DNA of 9,953 nt from Candidatus Omnitrophota bacterium (GCA_022704985.1 JAKJFI010000024.1:1-9953), one strand, 5' to 3'; positions 1-6,982 are shown, counted from the stretch's first letter. Notes: a model not told the origin generated them from the letters alone. A program made the numbers and translations.

Positions 1-1
1 T

Positions 2-787
2 TACGCCTGCGGGCATGAGGATTACATGCTCGTGGTCAACGCTGGCAACAAGGAGAAGGATTTCAACCGGGTTGCCGCGGGAATGAAGAACGCCGTGCTT
101 GAAGATGCTGACTTGCGACTGGACAAGATAGACGTGCAGGGACCTCTCTCTGATAAGGTATTGCAGTCGGTCTTTGGTATAGATGTTTCAGGGCTCTCCT
201 TTTACTCTTTTGAAACCTTTAGCATACTGGATGCGGACTGCATCGTAAGCCACAGCGGGTACACCGGAGGAAAGGGCTACGAACTGTACGTGCAAAAGGA
301 CAGGACCGTGGAGGCATGGGATGCTCTCTTGCAGGACAGCCGGGTTAAACCTGCGGGGCTCGGCGCAAGGGACACCTTGCGTCTTGAAGCGGGGCTTACC
401 CTTTACGGGCAGGACCTTGACGAGGAGACGACCCCCATAGAAGCAGGGATGGAGAAACTTGTGGATTTCTCGCGCGAATTCACGGGCAGGGATGCGCTTA
501 AAGAAAGGAAGCCGGCGAAAGAGATGGTTTTCCTGCTTTCCCTCACCAGACAGGCGCCCAGACACGGATACTGCGTATTTGTTGACGGAGAGAGCGTGGG
601 AAACGTTACCAGCGGTTCGTTTTCTCCCTGCCTGCAGAGAGGGATAGGCATTGCGTATGTGCGGGCTGGCGCGCGCATACCGGAAAACAGAATCGTCAGG
701 GCTGGAACGGCAGGCGGACCGGGTGTTGACTGTTCCGTCGTTACCAAATTCCAGCTACACAAGATGGTAAGAGAAACCGTATTATAG
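2..787 (+). CDS. gcvT: Aminomethyltransferase, glycine cleavage T protein (5'-truncated by window edge)
   Basis: This is the tetrahydrofolate-dependent T protein, which takes the aminomethyl group from lipoyl-GcvH, releases ammonia and forms 5,10-methylene-tetrahydrofolate in the cytoplasm. The frame is open to the left edge, so the ATG at base 26 is internal: eight upstream codons (YACGHEDY) continue the family's core beta strand before LVVNA. About 261 codons are visible against roughly 360 for the family, so about 100 N-terminal residues lie outside. Recognisable blocks are SGYTGGKGYELYV (bases 254-292), GLGARDTLRLEAGL (from base 356), the YGQDLDEETTPIEAG stretch that follows, and the C-terminal barrel signature NVTSGSFSPCLQRGIGIAYV (from about base 602). 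It is followed by gcvH after 92 bases. Family assignment is firm; the start and upstream control (for example a glycine riboswitch) cannot be seen. Confidence 0.96.
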   Translation, partial: YACGHEDYMLVVNAGNKEKDFNRVAAGMKNAVLEDADLRLDKIDVQGPLSDKVLQSVFGIDVSGLSFYSFETFSILDADCIVSHSGYTGGKGYELYVQKDRTVEAWDALLQDSRVKPAGLGARDTLRLEAGLTLYGQDLDEETTPIEAGMEKLVDFSREFTGRDALKERKPAKEMVFLLSLTRQAPRHGYCVFVDGESVGNVTSGSFSPCLQRGIGIAYVRAGARIPENRIVRAGTAGGPGVDCSVVTKFQLHKMVRETVL

Positions 788-800
788 ACATATCACTGCT

Positions 801-842
801 TGCCATTGCGAGAAACGTTTTGTATGACGAAGCAATCTCAAT
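801..842. repeat. Dispersed palindromic repeat of the CATTGCGAG...GAAGCAATCTC type, copy 1
   Basis: Between gcvT and gcvH lies CATTGCGAG (804-812) followed about 20 bases later by GACGAAGCAATCTCAAT (826-842). ATTGC (805-809) and GCAAT (832-836) are exact inverted complements, so the unit can fold. From memory, short non-coding repeats of this pattern occur in several bacterial lineages; that recollection is not checked here. A second, more diverged copy lies at 6934-6971. It occupies about half the gcvT-gcvH spacer and could form an RNA hairpin within the operon transcript. Confidence 0.6.
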
Positions 843-879
843 AACAACTATTGTTCGGGACAAGGGGAGGGGAAAATAA

Positions 880-1263
880 ATGGAAGTGAGAAAAGACCTG
901 TTATACACGAAAGAACATGAATGGCTGAAGATAGAAGCAAACAAGGGAACCGTTGGGATAACTGAATATGCTGTGCACACATTGGGCGACATAACTTTCG
1001 TTGAAATCAGCCCCGTTGGAACAAGTATCGCGCAGTTTGAGCGCCTGGGTACGGTGGAATCGGTCAAGGCCGCATCCGACATATTCAGCCCTGTCTCCGG
1101 AAAGATAACGGCTATCAACGAGTCCGCAGTAAATGCTCCGGAGACCGTCAACAACTCCCCTTATGACGGCGGCTGGCTTGTTACTCTGGAGATTGAAAAG
1201 CTTGAGGAGAAGGATAAACTGATGACGCCGGAACAGTACGAAGAATACATAAAAGGCCTCTGA
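880..1263 (+). CDS. gcvH: Glycine cleavage system H protein (lipoyl carrier)
   Basis: GcvH carries the aminomethyl group from glycine decarboxylase to GcvT on a lipoyl-lysine arm. The 127-residue length is normal for the family. The N terminus (YTKEHEWLK) matches the typical opening of the lipoyl fold, and ESVKAASD places the lipoylated lysine at residue 63. The C-terminal part holds SPVSGKI and PYDGGWLVTLE, the usual second half of the hammerhead. The start at 880 is supported by a purine-rich ribosome-binding site, GGGGAGGGG (864-872), seven bases upstream. It sits between gcvT and gcvPA. Besides serving in glycine cleavage, GcvH is in some bacteria (for example Bacillus) the obligatory first acceptor in lipoate assembly. 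The LipM-like and LipA genes downstream make that role plausible here, which is inference. Confidence 0.97.
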   Translation: MEVRKDLLYTKEHEWLKIEANKGTVGITEYAVHTLGDITFVEISPVGTSIAQFERLGTVESVKAASDIFSPVSGKITAINESAVNAPETVNNSPYDGGWLVTLEIEKLEEKDKLMTPEQYEEYIKGL

Positions 1264-1280
1264 TACAATTTCCGGCGTTC

Positions 1281-1306
1281 TCTTCTCCTCCCGGGGAGAA
1301 AGAAGG
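1281..1306. repeat. Intercistronic palindrome between gcvH and gcvPA
   Basis: TTCTCC (1283-1288) and GGAGAA (1295-1300) form an exact inverted repeat around a six-base centre rich in C and G, flanked by further pyrimidine and purine runs. An alternative pairing uses CTCCC and GGGAG. There is no T-tract after it, so it does not look like an intrinsic terminator. It may be an RNA stability or processing hairpin, or a member of the short palindromic repeats seen again at 4131-4152 and loosely at 5767-5794. Confidence 0.5.
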
Positions 1307-1329
1307 ATGAAGAGGAAGGGATTTTTACC

Positions 1330-2667
1330 ATGAACTATACACCGCATACCGAAGAAGAGATAAAGCAGATGCTGGCGGACATAGGTGTTAAGTCCGTAGA
1401 TGACCTTTTTTCCTGCATCCCGCAGGATATGAGGCCTGCCTCTTTTGACATACCCGAGGGCAGGTCCGAGGCGGAAGTTGTCAACAGTCTGCGTATTCTC
1501 GCATCGAGAAACTCCACCGCGTTGGTCAACTTTACCGGGGCGGGGTTCTACAGCCATTACATCCCTTCCGCCGTGGACGCCATAGCGTCGCTTCCGGAGT
1601 TCTACACTGCATACACTCCCTACCAGCCCGAAGCGTCGCAGGGCTGGCTCCAGGCGATATACGAGTACCAGACCGCCATCTGCAACCTTACCGACATGGA
1701 CGTCGCCAACGCGTCCCTTTACGATGGCGGAACCGCGCTCTACGAGGCGTGCATGATGGCTATGAGAATAAACGGCAGGAAGAAGATAGTCGTTGACGCA
1801 GGGGTGAACCTCATCTACTGGACGATGATACAGTGTTACATCTCCAACCTCTCGTTGGATGCGGTGAAAGTGCCTGTGAGAAATCTCTGCGCCGACAGGG
1901 AAAGAATTTTCAGTGAGATGGACGGGGAGACATCCGCCGTGATACTCCAGAACCCCAATTTCTTCGGATGCGTTGACGATTACTCCGATATCGTTGAGTA
2001 TGCGCACAAGAAAGGCATCATCGTCATTGAATCGGTATATCCTGTATCCCTCGGACTGCTGAAGACCCCGGGCGAGATGGGCGTTGACATTGCGGTAGGC
2101 GAGGGGCAGAGTCTGGGCATCCCGCTTTCATTCGGGGGACCGTATCTCGGTTTCATGGCGGTGAAAAAAGAGTTCGTAAGGAAGATGCCCGGAAGAATCA
2201 TCGGCAGGACGGTAGATAAGAAGGGCAGGGACAGTTACGTAATGACGCTTCAGGCGCGCGAACAGCACATACGCAGGGAGAAAGCGACCTCCAACATATG
2301 TTCCAACGAGGCGCTCTGCGCACTGCGCGCGCTGGTTTACCTTTCATTGCTCGGAAGGCAGGGGCTTAAGGAACTTGCGCAGGTCAACCTGGACAAGGCG
2401 GAGTTTGCCAAACAGCGCCTGGAGAAGATACCCGGGGTGAAGGTGGACAGGGAGATAACAACCTTCAATGAGTTTCCGGTTCTTCTGCCGGAAAACGCCA
2501 ACGGCGTGGTGAACAAGATGATAGCGAAGGGTTTTGCGCCGGGATTCCCTCTGGGCAGGTTTTACAAAGGTATGGACAGGTACCTGCTGGTTGCGGTGAC
2601 CGAGCGGCGCACCAAGGAAGAGATAGCTAAATTTGCGGAGAGTATGGAGGCGGTTCTATGCGGCTGA
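1330..2667 (+). CDS. gcvPA: Glycine dehydrogenase (decarboxylating), subunit 1 (P protein alpha)
   Basis: This is the N-terminal half of the split glycine decarboxylase; with GcvPB it forms the PLP-dependent P protein that decarboxylates glycine and loads the aminomethyl group onto lipoyl-GcvH. The 445-residue length matches stand-alone GcvPA. Diagnostic blocks include FTGAGFYSHYIPSAVD (about residues 68-83) and TAYTPYQPEASQGWLQAIYE (93-112), followed by the NLTDMDVANASLYDG segment and an AREQHIRREKATSNICSNEALCA block near residue 320. The PLP lysine is not expected in this subunit. The start at 1330 follows a GGAAGGG ribosome-binding site (1314-1320). Its end overlaps gcvPB by ten bases, which favours coupled, equimolar synthesis. 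The split form is known from Firmicutes, Thermotoga and many archaea, while Proteobacteria usually have one fused chain. Confidence 0.97.
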   Translation: MNYTPHTEEEIKQMLADIGVKSVDDLFSCIPQDMRPASFDIPEGRSEAEVVNSLRILASRNSTALVNFTGAGFYSHYIPSAVDAIASLPEFYTAYTPYQPEASQGWLQAIYEYQTAICNLTDMDVANASLYDGGTALYEACMMAMRINGRKKIVVDAGVNLIYWTMIQCYISNLSLDAVKVPVRNLCADRERIFSEMDGETSAVILQNPNFFGCVDDYSDIVEYAHKKGIIVIESVYPVSLGLLKTPGEMGVDIAVGEGQSLGIPLSFGGPYLGFMAVKKEFVRKMPGRIIGRTVDKKGRDSYVMTLQAREQHIRREKATSNICSNEALCALRALVYLSLLGRQGLKELAQVNLDKAEFAKQRLEKIPGVKVDREITTFNEFPVLLPENANGVVNKMIAKGFAPGFPLGRFYKGMDRYLLVAVTERRTKEEIAKFAESMEAVLCG

Positions 2668-4178
2668 TTTTTGAAAAAGGACGTGCGGGAAGGCAGGGGT
2701 TCAAGATACAGCGAAGCGATGTGCCAGCAACAGGCATCATCCCGGAAAACCTGAAACGGAAGACCGAGCTTGACCTGCCGGAGGTTTCCGAGCTGGATGT
2801 CGTGAGGCATTTCACCGGTCTGGCAAACCTGAATTTCTGTGTGGATACCAACCTATACCCGTTGGGCTCATGTACGATGAAATACAACCCCAAGTTTACC
2901 GAAACATGCGCGAGAATCGCGGGTTTCGAGGACCTGCATCCCTTACTGCCGCAGTTGTCCGGCGGCGGCATCCTCACGCAGGGAGCGCTCGAGCTTCTGT
3001 ACCACATGGAACAGCTTCTATGCGAGATTACCGGCATGGACTGCTTCACCATGCAGCCGCTTGCGGGAGCGCACGGAGAGCTTACAGGCACCATGCTCAT
3101 CGCGGCGTATCACAGGGCAAAGGGCAACAAAAAGAAATATATCCTCGTTCCGGACTCCTCGCACGGCACCAATCCTGCGAGCGCGGCTATCGCCGGCTAT
3201 CAGGTAATAGTTATCCCTTCCGATAGCACCGGCGTCATGGATATAAACGAATATAAAAAACATCTTTCCCCCGAGGTCGCTGGCGTGATGCTCACATGTC
3301 CCAATACCCTTGGGATATTCAATTCTTCTATAAAGGAAGTTTGCAGGCTTGCCCATGAAGTTGACGCCCTGATGTATTACGATGGCGCTAACCTCAACGC
3401 CATACTGGGGAAACTGCGTCCGGGGGACGTGGGCTTTGACATAGTGCACCTGAATCTGCACAAGACCTTTGCAACTCCCCACGGCGGCGGCGGACCCGGT
3501 GCGGGTCCGGTGGGAGCAAAAAGCGAGTTGAGCAGGTTTATGCCCATATCCAAGGTTGTAATGCGCAGCGACGGCACGTTCAGCTTGGACTACCAATATC
3601 CTGATTCCATCGGATACATAGCGCCCTTTTACGGCAACTTCGGAGTGCTGGTCAAGGCGTACGCCTACATTCTCCTGCTTGGCAAAACCGGGCTCATCGA
3701 CGCGGCAGAGAAGGCGGTGCTGAACGCCAACTACGTCATGGCAAAACTCAAGAAATACTACAAGCTCTCCTATGACAGGCCGTGTATGCACGAGTGCGTC
3801 TTCTCCGCGGACAGGCAGAAGGAAAAGGGCGTGAGCGCCCTGGACATAGCAAAGTACCTCATAGACAGAGGTATTCATCCTCCGACGGTATATTTCCCGC
3901 TCATAGTGCGCGAGGCGATGATGATTGAGCCAACCGAGACCGAGAGCAAGGATACCCTCGACGAATTTATCGAGGAAATGATAAAGGCCGCGCGTCTTGC
4001 CGATACGCACCCTGAGAAGTTTGCGGAACTGCCGGAAACCGCGCCTGTGCAGAGAGTGGACGAGGTGAAGGCCGTGAGAGACCTGAACCTGAAATGGAGC
4101 CGTCCGATTTCTTCTCCCGCTCATACAGCGCCTTCTTCCCATGGAGAGAAGGAAAGAAATGCAGAGAGAGACAGGTGA
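2658..4178 (+). CDS. gcvPB: Glycine dehydrogenase (decarboxylating), subunit 2 (P protein beta)
   Basis: This is the catalytic half of the split P protein. It carries PLP on the lysine of NLHKTF, Lys269, inside the block DIVHLNLHKTFATPHGGGG. Other family marks are LYPLGSCTMKYNPK (about 66-79), LQPLAGA-like QPLAGAHGE (about 133), and SSHGTNPASA (about 166-175). The start at 2658 lies inside the last codons of gcvPA, with GGAGG (2646-2650) seven bases upstream. At 506 residues it is somewhat longer than typical GcvPB (about 475-490). The excess is a tail of about 20 residues after LKWSRP that is rich in Ser, His, Glu and Arg and looks unlike enzyme sequence. Part of it is encoded by an imperfect palindrome (4131-4152). 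The tail is probably a repeat insertion that moved the stop codon; this is inference, and activity is not expected to suffer. Confidence 0.97.
   Translation: MRLIFEKGRAGRQGFKIQRSDVPATGIIPENLKRKTELDLPEVSELDVVRHFTGLANLNFCVDTNLYPLGSCTMKYNPKFTETCARIAGFEDLHPLLPQLSGGGILTQGALELLYHMEQLLCEITGMDCFTMQPLAGAHGELTGTMLIAAYHRAKGNKKKYILVPDSSHGTNPASAAIAGYQVIVIPSDSTGVMDINEYKKHLSPEVAGVMLTCPNTLGIFNSSIKEVCRLAHEVDALMYYDGANLNAILGKLRPGDVGFDIVHLNLHKTFATPHGGGGPGAGPVGAKSELSRFMPISKVVMRSDGTFSLDYQYPDSIGYIAPFYGNFGVLVKAYAYILLLGKTGLIDAAEKAVLNANYVMAKLKKYYKLSYDRPCMHECVFSADRQKEKGVSALDIAKYLIDRGIHPPTVYFPLIVREAMMIEPTETESKDTLDEFIEEMIKAARLADTHPEKFAELPETAPVQRVDEVKAVRDLNLKWSRPISSPAHTAPSSHGEKERNAERDR
4131..4152. repeat. Imperfect palindrome within the 3' end of gcvPB
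   Basis: CCTTCTTCCC (4131-4140) can pair with GGAGAGAAGG (4143-4152) across a two-base centre, with eight Watson-Crick pairs, one G-U pair and one mismatch on the RNA. It resembles in composition the pyrimidine/purine palindrome at 1281-1306. It lies in frame inside the last codons of gcvPB and just ahead of lipM. Confidence 0.5.
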
Positions 4179-4190
4179 GCGTGATATAAA

Positions 4191-4952
4191 ATGACCACCT
4201 GGCGATTCCTTGACTCCGGCCACCTTCCTCCGTCTATCAATATGGCGATAGATAACGCCCTGATAGACATATACGCCACCGAAGGCATACCCATTTTTCG
4301 CATCTACGGATGGCATCCGCCCGGCTTTTCCATCGGTTGTTCCCAGAACGCCGAAGCGGTCCTTGATGTGCGCGCCTGCGGCAGAGACGGCATCCCCATA
4401 GTCAAGCGCGCCACCGGCGGCGGCATCATATACCACTGCCGGGAAGCGACATACTCCATAGTCTGCAAGGAGCTGGATATCGGCACTCCTCTCACGGTGA
4501 AGGAGGGCTACAGAACAATCTGCTCGTTCCTGTTGGAGTCCTACAGGCGGCTGGGACTCAATCCCCGCTTTTCCATAGACTGCAACGCAGGCAACAAGAT
4601 ACGTTCTTCCTTCTGTTTCTCTTCCTTTGAGGATTATGACATATTGATTGACGGCAGGAAAATCGGCGGCAACGCGCAGAAGTGGCGCAGGAAGATAATC
4701 CTCCAGCACGGCTCAATACCGCTTGACATGGAATTTCCGCCAGTCCTGAAATACGTGAAGGAACCGGTTCATGCCGATTCTGGAAAAATCACGTCTTTGA
4801 AGCAGTCTGTAGGCAGGGCGGTGAGCTTTGAAGAATTCTCTGCTATCATGCGCGAGAGTTTCTGCAAGGTCTTTGACGCACAACTGGAGAAGAGGGAGCT
4901 TACCGATTCTGAAAAAGATATTGTGAACAAATATGAACAATCCGGTGCTTAA
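4191..4952 (+). CDS. lipM: LipM-type octanoyltransferase (BPL/LplA/LipB family)
   Basis: This 253-residue protein belongs to the biotin/lipoate ligase-transferase fold. KRATGGGIIYH (72-82) is the family's RR/KR-TGGG-H motif, and DGRKIGGNAQ (154-163) holds the conserved lysine, Lys157, followed by ILQHGSIPLD. Ahead of the lysine block, FCFSSFEDYDI puts Cys142 where Bacillus LipM carries its catalytic cysteine, so octanoyl transfer from octanoyl-ACP to GcvH is more likely than ATP-dependent ligation of free lipoate. That reading rests on remembered motif alignment. Directly downstream and overlapping by 20 bases is lipA, which uses octanoylated protein as substrate, in line with an endogenous synthesis route. 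The start at 4191 has only a weak, distant AGGTGAG (4173-4179) upstream, and it lies 12 bases after gcvPB. A lipoate ligase (LplA) or amidotransferase (LipL) remains possible. Confidence 0.85.
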   Translation: MTTWRFLDSGHLPPSINMAIDNALIDIYATEGIPIFRIYGWHPPGFSIGCSQNAEAVLDVRACGRDGIPIVKRATGGGIIYHCREATYSIVCKELDIGTPLTVKEGYRTICSFLLESYRRLGLNPRFSIDCNAGNKIRSSFCFSSFEDYDILIDGRKIGGNAQKWRRKIILQHGSIPLDMEFPPVLKYVKEPVHADSGKITSLKQSVGRAVSFEEFSAIMRESFCKVFDAQLEKRELTDSEKDIVNKYEQSGA

Positions 4953-5763
4953 GAAGATACATCTATCCGAACTCACCGAAACCAAGAGGGTTCTCCGGCG
5001 ATACGGTCTTCACTCGGTCTGCGAGGAGAGCATGTGTCCCAACATCTCCGAGTGTTTCAGCCGGAAGACCGCAACCTTCCTGATACTCGGCAATATCTGC
5101 ACGAGGAACTGCACCTTCTGCAACGTGCGGAAAGGCGCTCCCCTTGCCGTAAAGGAAAGCGAACCGGAGAGGGTAGCGCTGGCGGCGAAGTCCCTCGGAA
5201 TAGAATATGCGGTTGTAACAAGCGTAACCAGGGACGACCTTCCGGACGGCGGTGCGGCACTTTTCCGTGAGACAATTCATGCGTTGAAGAAATCTGACTT
5301 AAAAAAAGTGGAGGTGCTCATACCTGACTTTCTCGGTAGTGAAGATTCCCTGAAAACCGTCATCGGCGCATCCCCTGAGGTAATCTCCCACAACGTGGAA
5401 ACCGTCCCGCGCCTCTACCCGGAATTGAGGGCAATGGCGGATTACACAAGGTCTGTTAATCTCTTGAAAACCGTGAAAGAAATAAGACCGGCGCAGGCGG
5501 TCAAATCCGGAATCATGCTCGGGCTGGGCGAGACCGAAGGCGAGGTGCTGGCTGTGATGAAAGACCTGGCGGATGCGGGATGCGATTTCTTGAGTATAGG
5601 ACAGTACTTTGCCCCCTCAAAAGTCGCGTATCCCGTAAAGCGTATGGTCGGTCCGGAAGAATTCGCAAGATATAAAGCTAAAGCGGAAGAGATGGGATTC
5701 AAACACACTGAAAGCGGAACCTATGTCAGAACATCCTACCGCGCCTCCTTTTATACCTCCTAA
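4933..5763 (+). CDS. lipA: Lipoyl synthase, radical SAM
   Basis: LipA inserts two sulfur atoms into the octanoyl chain bound to a carrier protein, here presumably GcvH. The sacrificial auxiliary cluster ligands are Cys30, Cys35 and Cys41 (C-x4-C-x5-C in CEESMCPNISEC), and the radical SAM cluster ligands are Cys56, Cys60 and Cys63 (CTRNCTFC). VTRDDLPDGGA and SHNVETVPRLY are further signatures. The C-terminal RTSY (266-269) supplies Ser268, the expected serine ligand of the auxiliary cluster. The protein has 276 residues; its N terminus is short, beginning almost at the KIHLSE strand, without the longer leader seen in many LipA proteins. The start at 4933 overlaps lipM by 20 bases, suggesting translational coupling. 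It is the last gene of the cluster and faces a minus-strand gene 29 bases away. Confidence 0.97.
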   Translation: MNNPVLKKIHLSELTETKRVLRRYGLHSVCEESMCPNISECFSRKTATFLILGNICTRNCTFCNVRKGAPLAVKESEPERVALAAKSLGIEYAVVTSVTRDDLPDGGAALFRETIHALKKSDLKKVEVLIPDFLGSEDSLKTVIGASPEVISHNVETVPRLYPELRAMADYTRSVNLLKTVKEIRPAQAVKSGIMLGLGETEGEVLAVMKDLADAGCDFLSIGQYFAPSKVAYPVKRMVGPEEFARYKAKAEEMGFKHTESGTYVRTSYRASFYTS

Positions 5764-5766
5764 AAT

Positions 5767-5794
5767 CCCTTCACCCCTTTGAGGAGAGGTTTTT
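5767..5794 (+). terminator. Possible weak terminator or palindromic repeat after lipA
   Basis: Right after the lipA stop, CCCTTCACCCCTTTGAGGAG runs into AGG and then TTTTT (5790-5794). The stem is short and imperfect (CCT with AGG at its core), so a factor-independent terminator is only possible, not clear. The base composition resembles the pyrimidine/purine palindromes elsewhere in the cluster. Two convergent genes end here, so some termination signal would be expected. Confidence 0.3.
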
Positions 5795-6119
5795 AAATCT
5801 TTATCTTCTCTGCATACTGCCCTATAATTGGCAGAGGCGTCGTTTTTTCCGTCAGGGCGTTGATAATTCCCATTATCGCCAACACAAGTAAGCATATCCG
5901 CATCAGCGCGGCTGTCATTGCGCCGATGACGGGTATAAAGCCTAAATTGCTGGAGATAATCGTGACAGCTATCCCGCAGATGAGCAGTACAATCCCCTGT
6001 TTCACATGGAACTTTGAATATTCGTTATCCTTGTTCACCATGAGCGGTATCAGCAGAAGGAGACCCAGGTATGACAGCCATGCAAGAGACTTTCCCTCGT
6101 CAATTACTTTCTTCTCCAT
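5793..6119 (-). CDS. Small membrane protein, DUF4870/Tic20-like
   Basis: A 108-residue hydrophobic protein. Predicted by eye are a first membrane segment at about residues 11-29 (SLAWLSYLGLLLLIPLMVN), a second at about 42-56, and a third at about 60-88 that could be one or two passes. Between the first two, NKDNEYSKFHVKQGI is the conserved polar loop typical of DUF4870 proteins, which are distantly related to Tic20-like membrane proteins and have no established biochemical role. There is no cleavable signal peptide. The start at 6119 has a good ribosome-binding site, AAGGGGGT, about six bases upstream on the minus strand. It follows the 254-residue gene by 29 bases in the same direction, so the two are probably co-transcribed. 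It ends 29 bases from lipA, tail to tail. The family call is moderate, from the loop and layout. Confidence 0.75.
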   Translation of the reverse strand: MEKKVIDEGKSLAWLSYLGLLLLIPLMVNKDNEYSKFHVKQGIVLLICGIAVTIISSNLGFIPVIGAMTAALMRICLLVLAIMGIINALTEKTTPLPIIGQYAEKIKI

Positions 6120-6148
6120 TGATTACCCCCTTGTGATTTTTCTATATT

Positions 6149-6913
6149 CTACCTGCTATCCGTCTTTTTTTCAATCCCATCAAGAATTTCTTTCACCTTC
6201 TTCTCCTGCTCCGCCGTTCCGCAAACCGCAAGCCATACCGCTCCTTCCGCTCCGCAAACTCCTCCGGCGGAGAATAGTTGCGCTTTTGCGCCGGCAAGCA
6301 TGTATATTGCGTCTATCTCCGTTATAATTTCTCCCGTCACCGGAAAAAGCCTCAATCCTTTCTGTCCGGGTGCATTTATTTTTTCCGCCAGCGCGTCGAG
6401 ATTGCCGTACACCCTCTTTTCCAGCCCAACAGGTATCAGCATCTTCACCCGTCTTCCTATTGAAGCCTGAAGGGCGGCTATTACCGTTCCGCCTTTCGGA
6501 TGGCCTATCAATATGCCGGCGTGCCTGTTCACCATGTCAACCGCGTTGGCTCCCTTCACGACGACGTCTCCGTCCTTCATGTTGTCAACGGCGTCAAAGA
6601 TTGTCTTGCCCTTCAGCCACTTGCCGTTTACTATGATGACATCTCCTGGAAAAGCTTTATCTTCCGGCCGCCTGCCGGATGCATCTACCGGCACGTGGCG
6701 CGGCACCGTAACTCCCCTGAAAAATCCTTCTCTTGAAAAACCCTCTTCCTGACCGATTGATTTAAGGATTTCTTTAGCCACGTATCCGTTGGTAGTTCCC
6801 CCGATAATCGCAACCGTTCCTGATTTCAGCGCCTTCTTTATCGCTGGATGCACTGCGGTTGCTTTTGCTATAAGCTTCTTCCCTGTCTCCGGTATTAGCA
6901 TTGCCTGCATCAT
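6149..6913 (-). CDS. Conserved-looking uncharacterised protein, 254 residues
   Basis: I do not recognise a named family. The protein is soluble, glycine- and valine-rich and looks like an alternating alpha/beta enzyme. Notable stretches are TVAIIGGTTNGYVAKEIL (33-50), resembling a nucleotide- or sugar-binding loop; GDVIIVNGKWLKGKT (90-104); DGDVVVKGANAVD (114-126); AGILIGHPKGGTV (132-144); and a long conserved-looking block from about residue 192 to 227 containing GEIITEIDAI, LAGAKA and AGGVCGAEGAVW. Cys220 and Cys231 are the only cysteines. There are no membrane segments or signal peptide. Two start codons stand in tandem; the first, at 6913, has AAGGAG six bases upstream. It is followed by the DUF4870-like gene. 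The clean, motif-dense sequence and good ribosome-binding site argue that it is a real, selected gene. No function is proposed. Confidence 0.85.
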   Translation of the reverse strand: MMQAMLIPETGKKLIAKATAVHPAIKKALKSGTVAIIGGTTNGYVAKEILKSIGQEEGFSREGFFRGVTVPRHVPVDASGRRPEDKAFPGDVIIVNGKWLKGKTIFDAVDNMKDGDVVVKGANAVDMVNRHAGILIGHPKGGTVIAALQASIGRRVKMLIPVGLEKRVYGNLDALAEKINAPGQKGLRLFPVTGEIITEIDAIYMLAGAKAQLFSAGGVCGAEGAVWLAVCGTAEQEKKVKEILDGIEKKTDSR

Positions 6914-6933
6914 GAACTTCTCCTTTCACACCT

Positions 6934-6971
6934 GTTATTGCGAACCGCACTATGGCGCGACAATCTCAACC
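6934..6971. repeat. Dispersed repeat, diverged copy 2
   Basis: TTATTGCGA (6935-6943) and GCGACAATCTCAA (6957-6969) match the order and spacing of copy 1 at 801-842 (ATTGCGA, then CAATCTCAA), with one to several changes and a shorter centre. The terminal complementarity ATTGC/GCAAT is weakened to ATTG/CAAT. It lies about 20 bases upstream of the ribosome-binding site of the 254-residue gene, so it is in that gene's 5' leader if the promoter at 6983-7010 is used. Confidence 0.5.
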
Positions 6972-6982
6972 TCTTAACTTCT

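Noticed and set aside
788..879. Glycine riboswitch within the gcv cluster
   Set aside because: The spacer is too short and carries a dispersed repeat; no aptamer-like core is visible. If one exists it would lie upstream of gcvT, outside the window.
901..2007. Long open frame of 368 codons on the minus strand
   Set aside because: It lies antisense to gcvH and gcvPA, whose protein sequences are strongly family-like. The antisense product shows no recognisable motif and is explained by codon bias.
3018..4709. Open frame of 563 codons on the minus strand
   Set aside because: It is antisense to gcvPB and lipM, both firmly identified. Its sequence has the irregular composition of a shadow frame, and it has no sensible gene context.
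801..6971. CRISPR array or similar regularly spaced repeats
   Set aside because: The repeats found are only two diverged copies about 6 kb apart, with no regular spacing and no cas genes.
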